DNA from: Pseudo-nitzschia pungens
Taxonomy: Eukaryota; Bacillariophyta; Bacillariophyceae; Bacillariales; Bacillariaceae
Direction of reading: 5' to 3'
Assembly: GCA_037355855.1 (NCBI GenBank)
Contig: CM074766.1
Span: forward strand, 1,612,001-1,676,000
DNA: 64,000 nucleotides
Shown: positions 1 through 11,000 of the stretch, piece by piece
Position numbering within the stretch: the first letter of the stretch is position 1
Layout: the number at the start of each line of letters is the position of its first letter
The notes under the pieces: model-generated
The model's input: only the letters and a program-made list of their open reading frames with translations
What the model was told of the DNA's origin: nothing
Database searches by the model: none
Program-made: the position numbers and the translations under genes

Positions 1-352
1 ATCCAACAAAGCAAAGATACTGTAGTGCCTTGTCACCAAAAGTACCACCGTAATTTCAAAAATAATACGAAGTAAGTTACTTCGTAATGAACGTAAGGTT
101 ACCAGGTACACGTACACGTATTGTTTGTCATGGCAAAAAAGAAACGAAGTTTCCTGTGAGTTCATTTTTTGGCAAGAAGTGTCGATGTTGGGGGAGATAG
201 GCTATGGATACCATATCATACCCCCGGTCCTAGCACAAACAACCATCATAGCTGGTACGAAGTTGATCTCCCCGCTCGACTACGCGTCGTTTCCGCAACT
301 CGAACGATAGGGCCCTTTATCGTAGAACACAACCAGCTAGCATAACGCGAAA
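1..352. other. Intergenic, upstream of sulfatase
   Basis: No convincing gene. It holds a GTAAGGTTAC motif at 93-102 within a run of related words (AAGTTACTTCGTAATG, GGTACACGTACACG). The motif family recurs in intergenic DNA across the window. A 61-codon open frame at 125-310 has no recognisable features and is probably chance. Confidence 0.5.
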
Positions 353-2645
353 ATGAGGCAAACGGTCGCGGGTGCAGGTATTTCTGGTTCCAACCGTGAC
401 CGGGGTCGATGGCTGTCATCTAGGCAACTAGAAGCTCTAACCTTGGCCATGGGACTGATCCTACTGCTATTGCGAACATTGACGGCGTTTGTTCGGTTCA
501 ACTTGGACCTGAACCCGACACAGCATCCACAGTTCGATGATCCATCGTGGTTCTCCTCTCCAACAGATGTAAACCAAGATTCATTGTTTTCAAGCAGTGG
601 CGACGACACAACAGACGACCCTGACGACGATTTTCCCGAATTTCGCGACAAAGGAAATGTACGAAACGATTTTGCGCCACCTTTCATCCCTCGAGAAGAA
701 GCTACGGACAAAACCGAGGACCAGACTACTCTGTTCAGATACAATAATGGTGGAGAGAACCCTTTTTTGTCGGTCAGCAAAAGTACGAAAACGGTCAAAA
801 AAGGAGGAAACGGAAAAGTAGTGGTGGATGATAGAGGCGATGAAACCCCTAATGATAAAGCAATACAATCCACTTCGAAGCCACAAGCAAGGGTCACGGG
901 TGGTGATCTGACCTCACAATCTTCACCAGAGAAGAAAGATGTTAAGAAGACTACCAAGATGAACAAAAAAGAAAAAAAGAAAGCAGAACTGATCAAAAAA
1001 GAAAAGAAGAAAGCAGAACGGGATGATGGTGCTGGTGAGGGCCTCGCCGAAAATCCTCAAGAGGACCATGCTCTCCGTCGCCCCCTCAACGTAGTAGTAT
1101 TTTTCCCAGACGACTTGAATCATAAATCGATACAAGACGTCAGTGGAAGCGACTACGTCAAAACTCCCTTTTTGACTGCCCTCGCTAAAGATGGAATCCG
1201 ATTTGCGAGAAATGCCGTCACCACTAGCGTCTGCTGGATGTCTCGGGCGACCCTATTCACCGGCCAGTTTGCAAGCTCACACGGATCGATTCTTCTTAAA
1301 TGCCCACGCTTCACTTTACCCCAATACTGGGAGGAATCTTGGGTGGCGCTACTTCAACGTTTCGGAGGCTATTACGTAGGGCACGTGGGCAAGTGGCAAT
1401 ATGATTTCAACGACGGTCTCAAGAATATGTTCAACTATTCTAAGTTTTTTGAAGGCAAACACTGGTATCAGCAATTTAAAGCCGAGGATATTTCGGCCTC
1501 AGACTTGTCAGTAAAGCATGCTGTCGAGTTTCTTCAAAGCCGTCCCAAAGATCGGCACTTTGCGTTAACGGTGGCTTTTTACCCGCCCAAAGCCGTTGGG
1601 AGTTCCTTCGAGCCAGGCGCACAATGGTCCCCCAAGCAGTCTTCTGCAAAACTATATGCAGACAAGGTGTACGAGCGACCCTATGACATAGACGCAGCGC
1701 ATGCGAATCTGCCGCCCTTTTTACAGGAAAAAATCACTCGCAACCGGTACCTCGAACGCTGGAACACGGAAGAGCAATATACCGCTGGGATGCGCAACTA
1801 TCACGCACTTGTCACGGAAGTTGATATTGCATGCTCACAGATAGTGGACGAATTGAAGCGCCAGGGTTTGTACGAGAACACAATGATCATTTTTACCTCG
1901 GACAATGGCCTGATGATGGGGGCCCACGGCATTGGTGGCAAGTGGGTCGCCTACGAAGAGTCGATTCGCGTACCACTCATCATCCACGATCCTCGCATAC
2001 CTTCTGACAAGCGCGGAGGCGTGAGTGACGCAATGACTCTAAACATCGACTTGGCATCCACCATTTTGGGTGCCGCCAACATCACTTCACCCGAGGCAAT
2101 GCAAGGCCGGGATATTGCGGATTTATACCTGCAGCCAGACGAAGCCACTACTAAGTTGGAAGAAAAGCCCTGGCGTACCGAATATCCTGTACGAGTTCCC
2201 GCTCTGGAGTGTGTCATCCAATGCCTTGATCGGTGAGCGTTACAAGTATATTGAATGGCCTGGTCAACAATACGAACAGCTGTTCGATCTACAAAAAGAT
2301 CCTTTTGAGCTGAATGATTTGCTAAGGAAACTCGAGGAAGCCGATGGCGAGGACGATAGCGAAAAAAATACTTTTTTCGAGGAACTTGCGGTGGGACTCT
2401 TAGAGACTTTACATGGTGTGAAGGCAAGTCCATCGGAGCTAGAAGAGATGGTGTTGGGAAAAGGGGGCTTTTTAAGCCTTCTCGATGGCAGGACGAATGA
2501 TTCCGAAGGCGCAAAAACCAGCCTCAGAGACTTGGTGCAAGGCCTTTTGTTTCAGCTGAAAAAGCGCTACGAAAATGTTCTTGCCGAGGTTCAAGGCCCT
2601 GGCGGCAAGCCTGATTGGTGCAACGTCTCTCTTCCATATCCATAA
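353..2645 (+). CDS. Sulfatase, type II membrane-anchored; one apparent frame break
   Basis: Predicted to hydrolyse sulfate esters, probably on polysaccharides, in the secretory pathway or outside the cell. A hydrophobic segment near residues 28-49 looks like a signal anchor, followed by a low-complexity Lys/Glu-rich linker to about residue 240. The sulfatase domain starts at about 243 with the metal-binding VVVFFPDDLN. The catalytic Cys, which becomes formylglycine in this family, is C294 in CWMSRA; Met stands where the CxPSR consensus has Pro. A second metal site is FTSDNG (D517, N518). The first frame ends at a stop at 2234-2236, but from about 2180 the family C-terminus (ALIGERYKYIEW, then QLFDLQKDP) continues one base over to 2645. 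Dropping one C of the CC at about 2176 restores continuity and gives about 763 residues. This is more likely a sequencing indel than a pseudogene, because both sides are well conserved. ATG at 353; no intron seen. Confidence 0.85.
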
Positions 2646-3664
2646 TAGATTTTATTTTCAGCTACCAACCAACTATTACTACTGTCATCCGTGCCGAACG
2701 TGGGGAATTGGTTGGCATAAATGGCTGTTCGATGCCAGGTACCAAAAATTGGCAACAAAATCGCGTATCTCCCAAGCTCTTATCTGGTACCTTTCACAAT
2801 GAACTGCACCACAGTCCCTCTCGCCATCTTAAGCTCTTTTCTGCACCATTCTCTTGAATCTGCTAGTGAGGCTTCTTAGTTCGCTGTCAGACTTATCGCT
2901 TGTATACTGTTGAGCTCTGCATCGTATGCACTCCATTGCTTTTTCCAGCACTAAACAGTACACGCTTGTTGAAAACACCGGCGGTTGATCTCTCTCGACA
3001 CAGACAGGACCAAATCAATGCAATGCAAGTGATTCAACATTTTTGTCAAGACTACCTTTATGTGAGCCAGTTTGGTTGGATCCTAAACTGCACTCATTGT
3101 CACTATATCTCCTGTGCTTTCAACCTTGACTCTTCATTATATCGGGGGAATGTTAGAATCTGGATACAAATTTTGCGTACACGTAGATAGTGGCTTCTAG
3201 TGGAAAACGATTCTATTATCAATAAGTATATAATATTATTGTATTATGTATGATTGTAAACATCAATGAAGTACTATCGGGATGAAACGAATATTTGGGA
3301 AAGATCAGAACGAGAAAATACAGCAATACATCCAGCGAATTCTCGTTTCTCTCACCTCGATGATATCACTGCGAGTTATTTCGAGTGTTCTTCGTAGTCC
3401 AACTCCGTTTATAGCGGCAACAACATTGTCCCTTCTGACAGTGGCGGCGGGACGGCGTCTCCAGCATTCCTACAGGCGATATTATTATCGATATCGTCGG
3501 ACCAAAACAAAAAGGTCACAACATGCATGTAAACATTTGTAATACCAAAACCATAGTCCAATGGCGGAAGCAATTTTTTCTTTTTTGAGCAGATAAAACA
3601 TCAATCGCGACGAGTTCACCGTGTGCTTGCCGCAAAACCACGAAGCAACTCACGGGTACGGTGG
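2646..3664. other. Intergenic between sulfatase and oxygenase 3' ends
   Basis: A convergent intergenic region. It has an AT-rich stretch around 3225-3250. An 86-codon frame begins at an ATG at 3282 and ends at 3542; it encodes a mildly hydrophobic then Arg/Tyr/Lys-rich peptide with no family resemblance, and I do not call it a gene. Nothing else can be supported. Confidence 0.4.
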
Positions 3665-5019
3665 TCAAGGATTGGATGCCGGCTGAAAATCAGCATGTGT
3701 TCCCTCGTACTTGGAGACCAAATGCTCACCGGCAGTGGTCGGAGGATATTTGGGGGGGTTGGATTCGTCTGTGCACGTGTGCAGGCATTCCACCACGGTT
3801 TCGTAGCACGGATCGAAAAAAAAAGGTATCGAATATCGGTCCTCGCCGGTTGATGCTTTTGTTATGACTCGGTGCAGTGTGGACTTGTACATACCGTTGG
3901 TCCAGATTTCTAGCATGTCTTTGCAAGCAACAAAACACAACAACAGTGTGATTTGTATGTAGTGCGCTTAGTTCATTCGCATCCCTGCTCTAGGAACAAA
4001 GCACTAGCAACAGAAGCAACAAACAAACGGTCCACGTCTCGGTTCGATTTATTCATCAAGCGTTACGTACCTCCAATGTTCACCACAAACGAGTGAGGCC
4101 GCGGAGGAACGTCGATCCATTCCTCTTTGTGATAAATTTGCAGACCGGGATGTTCATCCGTCAGCAGGAGGGTTACAATGCCGTAGTCGGAATGCGCGCC
4201 GCAGGCATAGATGCCTTGGTCCGGATCCGACGCACGTCCCGAATAGTGCAAGAGCCGCAGGGTGGCAATGCTGTGTGCAATATCATTTAGTCGTGGTGCA
4301 CAAACGAAACGAAAACAGCAACAGAAACAAAAACAGCAGCAGAAAGAATAACCAGAAATGCATCAGAGTCGATGATGACGCCACATGCCACGAAAGTAGG
4401 CGAGACGTGCAGCTTGCTGCGGCGCACTGTGATCTATCACTGGAAACCAATGTCGCACACACCTTTCCCCGAAATCGGAATCAAAATACGATTCCTCCAG
4501 TCCCAGACCCACAGCTATCAATTGGACTACCCTCATGGCAAGGGCCGTGGCTCGGGAATGGTAGTCCTCCATTACCGGTCGGAAGTTTGGCAACTCGGAA
4601 ACCTCCGGCCACTGGTTCGGTCCACGGAGCTTTGCCGGGTTGTAGCGCGGATCTTCCTCAGGGATCTCCCGACCGATATAGTATCCCTCCTTGGTGTCGC
4701 CCTCTGTTTGGTTGGGGGGATCAAGTTTTTCCTCTTGCATGGCTGTGTAACCGCGACTCATGACCTTGTCGGAGAGCTTGGTCTTTTTTTCCAGCGGCAA
4801 CTCAAAGAGGCCCTTGCTCGCTTCGAATACCGAGTCTATGTAGTCCGGGGAGAGGCCGTGTCCCTCGAGATAGAAAAATCCCACGTCTCGACACATGGCC
4901 GCGAGTTTTGGGGAGGCATCGGGGTCTCGGAGATCCAGAATTGGTATGCTGCATTCCGTAGTGCTTTCGGTATGGATACCATCTGCCACAGTCTCGGATT
5001 CGGGGTCTGTTCCCACCAT
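3665..5019 (-). CDS. 2-oxoglutarate/Fe(II)-dependent dioxygenase, isopenicillin-N-synthase-like
   Basis: A soluble oxidase of the DIOX_N plus 2OG-FeII_Oxy family; the substrate cannot be told from sequence. Three exons on the minus strand: 5019-4463, 4270-4071 and 3918-3665, joined through GT-AG introns of 192 and 152 nt, giving 336 residues. The N-terminal part (about 24 onward, IPILDLRD then [13 protein letters not shown]) is the DIOX_N region. The iron triad is H212 and D214 in AHSDYG plus H268 in TLHRVI, and R280 in RYSIPFF binds 2-oxoglutarate. The first join restores the expected LRLLHYSGR segment and the second restores [13 protein letters not shown], so the exon model is well supported. 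The open frame extends upstream to 5097 but without an ATG, so 5019 is chosen; an additional upstream exon is possible. Confidence 0.88.
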
Positions 5020-5861
5020 ATTTGGGTCGGTGTTGGACGAGTCGCACGAAAGAATTGCATTCAAAGGTCGGAATGTGTGGTACTGGATTCCTTCCAATCG
5101 CGGAGGCAGCAGCCCAGAATTTTTTTTATTTCAAGAGGCTTTGAGTAAGATTACTCGTACGGTACGTGTATTGTTTTTTGCTAACGTTGTGACTCGTCGA
5201 AGCATAGTAACCTTACCCTGTCGCAATAGATTTTGGGACTCTATCGACGAGCGATAATATCTTTGACGACGATGCAAGTAGACAGTGTCTAGTTTCGAAT
5301 TGGTGTCCTCGGCTTCTCAATCAAGATGTGCATCTGCTCCTCGTAAGGTTACAGGTAATTACTACGAGTAAGGTTATTTCACTAGTATATTTCATTTTCC
5401 CCATCGCGATGGGAAGTGGGAACATCAATAGTTCTTTTCGGAAGAAAACATTTTCACACTTCCGTTTCGTTCGTGAGGATCAAGATGAGGACCTCGTAAT
5501 TTTTCATTTCGCCACGTACATAAGATCTTACCGTAACCTTCCGTGTACCAATTGCAAAATTACGAATACAATCACGTATTCGTAGTCGTAAGAGTATTTC
5601 AAAAATTAAACCTCGCAGGGCGCTGAAATGAGTCGTAAACGGCATCGAATGACTTCTTTTTTTTACTGGTAACCTTACGTTGGCCAAGTCAATCTTTGTC
5701 GTTGGCACCCGTAATGCCCATAATTAAGGTGTCAGACTTCGAAATGAACCTCAACCCTCAACTTGGAAACTTCACAACATCACACTTCAAACAATCGAAT
5801 TCCGACGGACTACTCACATATCGGTTCGCTTACTGTATCGACTCTCCGCGGTGAGCAAGAC
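5020..5861. other. Divergent intergenic region
   Basis: The shared upstream region of the divergent oxygenase and aminopeptidase genes. It holds several copies of the GTAAGGTTAC/GTAACCTTAC motif (5207-5216, about 5343-5352 and about 5669-5678). No conserved reading frame is visible. No TATA box or other promoter element is clear enough to call. Confidence 0.4.
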
Positions 5862-7903
5862 ATGAATAGGGCGATATCGGCAACGACATCTCTATTTCTG
5901 AAATCCAGTCGACGAGCACCATCGAAAGCTTCATTTCATTCGCATTCGCTAATTCCCTTCCGCCAGAACAAGAACAGCACCGGCATTACGGCCACTTCTA
6001 TCCGATCCTTCCGTCACACCACCTTTCTTTCCAGCATGTCGTCGTCGCAAAACACCGCAAAAAGCCGCAACCCGTATTCCAAATACATTCCCCTTGCCGA
6101 AAAGGCATGCGGATTTCTTACCGCGTCCCCGGATCCTTTTCACGTCGTCCACAATTGTGTCGCCGAGCTCGACGCCAAGGGCTACACCAAGCTGAGCGAG
6201 TCTCGGCCGTTTTCCGGACAGATTGCTCCCGGAGGCAAATACTATTACATCGTTGAGCAGACAACGTTGGTGGCATTTTGTGTGGGACCCCAGGTGGATG
6301 TCGCGAAGAAACCCTTTGGATTCCACATTGTCGCAGGGCACACTGGTACGTGAAATGACTTTCGTGATGGCTTTTCGGTGGGAAATGACACGGGTCGATC
6401 GGTCGATCGAACACTGCATTTCCGTTGCCTTGCCTTGCCGTTTGCACATGTTCGTGCTCACCTTCGTTTGAAATAAAATACTATGGTTCGCACTGTTTCG
6501 GTCCGGGATCAATGCACTGCCAGATTCGCCGAATTTGCGAGTCAAACCGAAATCAAAGAAATCGGCCGTCGGATACACCCAATTGGGTGTTGAATGCTAC
6601 GGTGGTGGCCTCTGGCACACCTGGTTCGACCGAGATTTGTCCGTCTGCGGCCGCGTACTACTCCAGGAACCACAAGATCCGGACGCGGGATACAGAATCC
6701 GCAAGACGAGTCAGAAACTGGTCAACCTGGAGGATCCCATCGCACGAATCAGCACCCTTGCCATCCACTTGGCATCCGCCGACGAGCGGAAGACATTTAC
6801 CGTCAACAAGGAGAACCATACGGGTCCGATCATTGCCACGACGAACGGCGACAACGGCGGCGTTGGATCTCGTTCCAACCAAACCAACGGGAAAGTCTTG
6901 GAACAGGAAGCGAGTGACCAAATAAATTTGTTGTCCGAATGGCAGGAATCCCAGGAACCTCTGTTGCTACAGGCTATTGCCGACAAACTCGACACCACCG
7001 TGGATTCGATCGTCAATTTTGAGCTGAGCTTTTACGACACCCAACCCGCGGCCCTCGGTGGGATGAACAAGGAATTTCTTTATTCGGCCCGCCTCGACAA
7101 CTTGGCGACAGTCTTTGCAGGCCTGGAAGGACTGTTGGCATTCAGCAATCCGGACAGCGAAGATGAATTAGACGCCTACAACAATTCTTCCGACATTGCG
7201 ATGGCCGTCTTTTTCGACCACGAAGAGATTGGCTCGAATTCGAACAAGGGTGCCGGGTCTCCCGTGATGAAGAACGCCGTAGACCGGATTTCTGCCGCCC
7301 TCAACGGAGGTGCCGTTCTAAACCCGGACATGTACCAGGCCTGCATCAGCATGTCCTTTGTGTTGAGCATCGATCAGGCACACGCCATTCATCCCAATTA
7401 CTCTTCCAAGCACGAATCCAATCATGCCCCGACCCTCAACGGAGGATTCGTCATCAAGACAAACTCCAACCAGAGGTGTGTTGCGCGAAAAAAATGGATT
7501 GGATTGCAGCGCAGTTCCGGAAAGGACTCGGATGTTACGACAGCGCCGGGACCAATTGTTCTAATTTTGTTGCCGTTTTCGCCCCCTTTTTTGTTGCTGT
7601 CGCAGGTATGCCACCAATGGCATCACCGGTTTTCTAGCGCGTGAACTTGGACGCGTTGCCGACATCCCAATCAACGAGTTCGTTGTGCGAAACGACTGCG
7701 GCTGTGGTACCACTATTGGACCCGCCATTAGTGCTCTGACTGGAATCCGGACAGTCGATGCGGGCATGCCACAACTTTCGATGCATTCCTGCCGCGAGGT
7801 AATGGGGATTGCGGATTTGTCTCGTGGTGTAGATTTATTCCGAGTCTTCTACCAACGGTTCCGCGAACTCGACGGCAATTTGAGCTGCGAAATAGCCTAC
7901 TAG
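5862..7903 (+). CDS. Aspartyl aminopeptidase, peptidase family M18
   Basis: Cleaves N-terminal Asp/Glu from peptides; a dinuclear zinc enzyme that forms dodecamers in known relatives. Exons 5862-6345, 6524-7475 and 7606-7903 join through GT-AG introns of 178 and 130 nt to give 577 residues. Metal and catalytic motifs are present: HTDSP (H160, D162) exactly across the first splice junction, DHEEIGS (D393-E396) and the C-terminal AHAIHPNY (H448, H451). The second junction restores NQRYATNGITG. The family is usually near 450-480 residues. The excess is an N-terminal extension of about 65 residues, rich in Arg and Ser and resembling a mitochondrial presequence, plus an Asn/Gly-rich insert around residues 255-290. 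The frame is open upstream to 5763 but only from TTG, so the ATG at 5862 is used; MSSSQN further in could start a cytosolic form. Confidence 0.93.
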
Positions 7904-8479
7904 ACGAAACGAACGACTTGTTTGCAGGCTTTCTGATCTCTCACCCAAGGCATCGACCCTTGTGATTCCAAAACAATTTAATCCCGGTGAAAAAAAATTA
8001 GTGCGTTCAGAACCCAGAACTCGATTGTAATTATTTGCAATGAACGAGCGAATGCAAGGATATCTGATGAACTTTCTCTCAAAACTTGCGGCGAGAAAAA
8101 GCGAGCAAGAATCGCAGAGAATTCCGATGAATCTTGTTCTACTCATTGCCGGACAATGATTTCAGTACTCGTTGCATTATGCTTAACGAACGTCTTACGA
8201 TTAGTTGACGCAAATTACATGCGTTTCTGGGCTTCCAAACAATAAATTATTTCCACGAACTGACTCGTCGAAAAACAACCATTAGCGAAAATAAAATTAC
8301 AACGAAATGCACTCATGGGTACGGATCTTCATCAATTCAAAAATTCCCAAACCTACTTTGTGAATGCTGTTAACACACTTTTTGGGCCTGCATCTTTTGT
8401 TTTCTTTCTGCCATCTGATGCTTGATTCCGGGCGACGAGCAACTCTGGTCGTCAATATTTCTTTTTGTTGGTTTCAGAT
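7904..8479. other. Convergent intergenic region
   Basis: This lies between the 3' ends of the aminopeptidase and the VWA gene. It is AT-rich, with AATAAATT-like words around 8240 and AAAATAAAATTAC around 8290 that could serve as polyadenylation signals. No reading frame worth calling. Confidence 0.4.
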
Positions 8480-10006
8480 TCATTGAATTGCCAAAAGTTC
8501 CTCCGTGTCAATCCACGGTGTTTCCTCGAGAAGGGCGGGATTCCAGTGTTTTTGCTCTCTTTGCTGCAAGTGGTCGACTTCGGCAACGAAATTTTCCCAG
8601 TCACAAAGGGGATCTGGGAGCAAGTCGGAAGTGGTGCCAAACAAGAGTGCGCAGAAGTCTCGAATTTCGTCGATCGAGAGAGCTCGCTGATCGATAACAT
8701 CTAGCAAGCCGTTGCTCCCCTGGAGTCCCACCTCGCGCATCTGGTGCAATATCAAGGCATAATTTAGCCAAGGATTATGCCTGTACACGTCGGCGGCCTC
8801 TGCTTCGTGGTCGTCCAGGACATCAAAAAAGGAAGAGGACGGATCATCATTTCGCTGGTCAAGGGCGTTGTAAAAATCTAGGGTGTTTCCAAAGTCGGTA
8901 CACAAGCGAATCACGACGTTGACAGGCAATCCTTTCAGTGATTCAAGCATTTTCTCCAAATCCTCCGAGGGCGTTGTTTCCCCCCCGGTAATGGAGTTGA
9001 CCCAGCCATCGGTACAAATTACAAGCGTGACGCGCATGCCGTCGGCTTCGAGCTGTTTTCGCATCTTGACGATGTCGCGTTTTACATCCAAAACTGCTTC
9101 GTGAAGAGGCGTTTGGCCTTTGGGCTGGTTGCGATTCATGATTTTTTGGGCCTTCCACGAATCGCGCTTGCGATCGACGTTTCGTTTTCTGCCCGCACTA
9201 CCAAAGAGTTGCATGACGTTCGGATTGTTGTTGTTGCTCTGCTTGTGAATGTGCTGGTTCTCGTGACCCACGCGAAACTTCTGAGGACCGCCGTTAGAGG
9301 GTTTATTCAAGAAACGAAACTCGGTTGGTGCTCCCAGAGCGGAGCTCAATTTCGCATGAAAATTCACCGTTTGACGCAGTTCGGTCCATCGCGAGGTATC
9401 GCCATCGGCTGCATCGTTGAGGACGACCCCAGCCCTCGGTACGAGAACCTTACCATCATGCTCGTCGGCATCCTTATGTTTTTCGCTCTTCTGATTGTTC
9501 ATTTCCTCCGCATCACTCGACTCGAGGGCCTCATGGCCATCCATCATCTTCATCGATCCACTGTTGTCCACGATCCAGATTCGTTTGTTCGATACTTCCT
9601 GGACGTTGTCCAACAGAGCGTAGCGCAATCCACGGGGAAGTCCTTGCTCTTTCAGCCAATCGTTGATAGGATTTTGGCTGTGTTTGTTCTGATCGTACCG
9701 ACGCTGCTTCGGTTTAATCTGGCTACCACTGGACGATGAGTCGTCGTTTTCCATGGCAAGCATTACAGAGGACACCAAACAATTGCTGGATCCGTCGTTG
9801 CATGTTTTGGGAGACACTTCCGACTCCTTGCTCAGGATGAGCGACGAGGTATAGAGCAAGGAAGAACAGTGGCGCTTTTGCTTGCTGCCGTGAAGAAAAG
9901 CCAATGAAAAAGACACGGAATCCATAGTAGCCAGTGACAGCAATGCTGGCACCAGGGAGAGGGCGACACGCCTCCTTTTTCGAAAGGGCAGACCGGCAGT
10001 TGCCAT
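8480..10006 (-). CDS. VWA-domain protein with N-terminal hydrophobic anchor
   Basis: A single-exon protein of 508 residues carrying a von Willebrand factor A domain, a metal-dependent interaction module. The MIDAS is complete as far as can be read: DNSGSM (D147, S149, S151), a downstream Thr in QTPLHEAV, and an Asp in VICTDGW. The N-terminus is basic (PFRKRRR) followed by a hydrophobic segment at about residues 14-38, so it is either a signal peptide or a membrane anchor. The C-terminal third (from about residue 400) is acidic and lacks recognised motifs; it includes a DLLPDPLCDWENFVAEVDHL segment. The frame is open to 10066 but only from GTG, so the ATG at 10006 is used. Partner and pathway are unknown. 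Similar predicted proteins are, from general knowledge, common in diatoms. Confidence 0.82.
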   Translation of the reverse strand: MATAGLPFRKRRRVALSLVPALLSLATMDSVSFSLAFLHGSKQKRHCSSLLYTSSLILSKESEVSPKTCNDGSSNCLVSSVMLAMENDDSSSSGSQIKPKQRRYDQNKHSQNPINDWLKEQGLPRGLRYALLDNVQEVSNKRIWIVDNSGSMKMMDGHEALESSDAEEMNNQKSEKHKDADEHDGKVLVPRAGVVLNDAADGDTSRWTELRQTVNFHAKLSSALGAPTEFRFLNKPSNGGPQKFRVGHENQHIHKQSNNNNPNVMQLFGSAGRKRNVDRKRDSWKAQKIMNRNQPKGQTPLHEAVLDVKRDIVKMRKQLEADGMRVTLVICTDGWVNSITGGETTPSEDLEKMLESLKGLPVNVVIRLCTDFGNTLDFYNALDQRNDDPSSSFFDVLDDHEAEAADVYRHNPWLNYALILHQMREVGLQGSNGLLDVIDQRALSIDEIRDFCALLFGTTSDLLPDPLCDWENFVAEVDHLQQREQKHWNPALLEETPWIDTEELLAIQ

Positions 10007-11000
10007 TTTGAGGGTTGAATTGGGGATTTTGTTCACCGATGTTGAAGAGACTTCAATATATCTCACAGCATTGTTGACATTATCAATGTTGACAGCCCGC
10101 AGCTAACAAACAATCGACATACCGTAGCATCGATAGAATTGTTGGCCTCTCTTCCGACACCAGGAATGCATTGTACCAGTACACTTGGAAGTTACTTTTT
10201 CTTCGTCGGAACATTTTTTCGAAACCTTTAAGTGCTGATTGGTCCATGCGGTATGTGAGTATCTTTAGTGTCACCCAATTTGCGTCATTTCGTTCATGCT
10301 TCAATCTCCGGATTCATTACTCGAGCAAGCATCTCACTACACGTAAGGTTTATACTACAAGTTCTTCGTAATACTTAAGGTTAAGGTAACTTACTACAGA
10401 ATTCCTATCAGCTGTCCCCCGGTTTCCGTAGAAATTGGTAGTTGAGGATATAGAACCGGGGGACAGCTGATAGGAACTTTGTAGTACTCGTAACCTTACT
10501 TACACTTCGTACAGTATTTCTGAAAAAAAATCGAAAACAGGAAGTACAGCAAGAACCGTCTGGACGCCGTCCATATTTCCCTGAATGCATATACTCATAT
10601 GTTTTATAGATAGTATGAGTAGTATGCCTTTGTAGTTCTTTCGATTTCCATTTCTTTCCTTACCGGTACAAACCGACTTCGATCTTATTGTGAGATAAGG
10701 TTACCGATGCCTAGTAGTAAGATTACGCGCAATGGTCCAACACTCAGACAGGTTCGTGCTTCTCCAGTTCTCGGAAGCGCATCACACTCTCATGAAATCA
10801 ATCCGCATTTCACTTCGCAAAAATCAACTGTCCCATATTCAACTTAAAAGAGTGTTTGGATCATCATCACCAACTGTGGGGAATAGTTGAAAGACAGTTA
10901 GGCTGAGAAAGAATTAGAGAAAGAAGTAGCGGAAGAAAACAAGCAGCGTCGGCACACAACGACGACGAGGTAGAAGAAATCATTAATATTACTGTTTAGC
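10007..11000. other. Divergent intergenic region with a MITE
   Basis: The region between the VWA and UFD2-type genes. It contains the 91-bp hairpin element (10394-10484) embedded among GTAAGGTT-like motifs (about 10342, 10376, 10487 and 10696). No conserved reading frame seen. Confidence 0.5.
10394..10484 (+). mobile_element. TA-flanked 91-bp hairpin element, copy 1 (MITE-like)
   Basis: The ends are CTACAGAATTCCTATCAGC and, on the other strand, CTACAAAGTTCCTATCAGC. The arms are complementary for about 33 bp (the CAGCTGTCCCCCGGTT core is perfect), leaving a loop of about 25 nt. TA stands immediately on both sides (10392-10393 and 10485-10486), which fits a TA target-site duplication as made by Tc1/mariner-type transposases. 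There is no coding capacity. Two further copies of exactly the same length lie at 16339-16429 and 36419-36509. Confidence 0.8.

Noticed and set aside
353..2645. Sulfatase as a pseudogene
   Set aside because: Only one frame break, both flanks conserved, all active-site residues present, and the same kind of single-base insertion occurs in three essential housekeeping genes. A sequence error or allele is more likely.
3282..3542. 86-codon open frame starting at an ATG
   Set aside because: No family pattern and a composition that reads like random translation (poly-Tyr/Arg tail). Not called as a gene.
10394..10484. Hairpin element as an intrinsic transcription terminator
   Set aside because: The genome is eukaryotic, the stem is much longer than a terminator, there is no U tract, and identical copies at two other sites flanked by TA fit a transposable element better.
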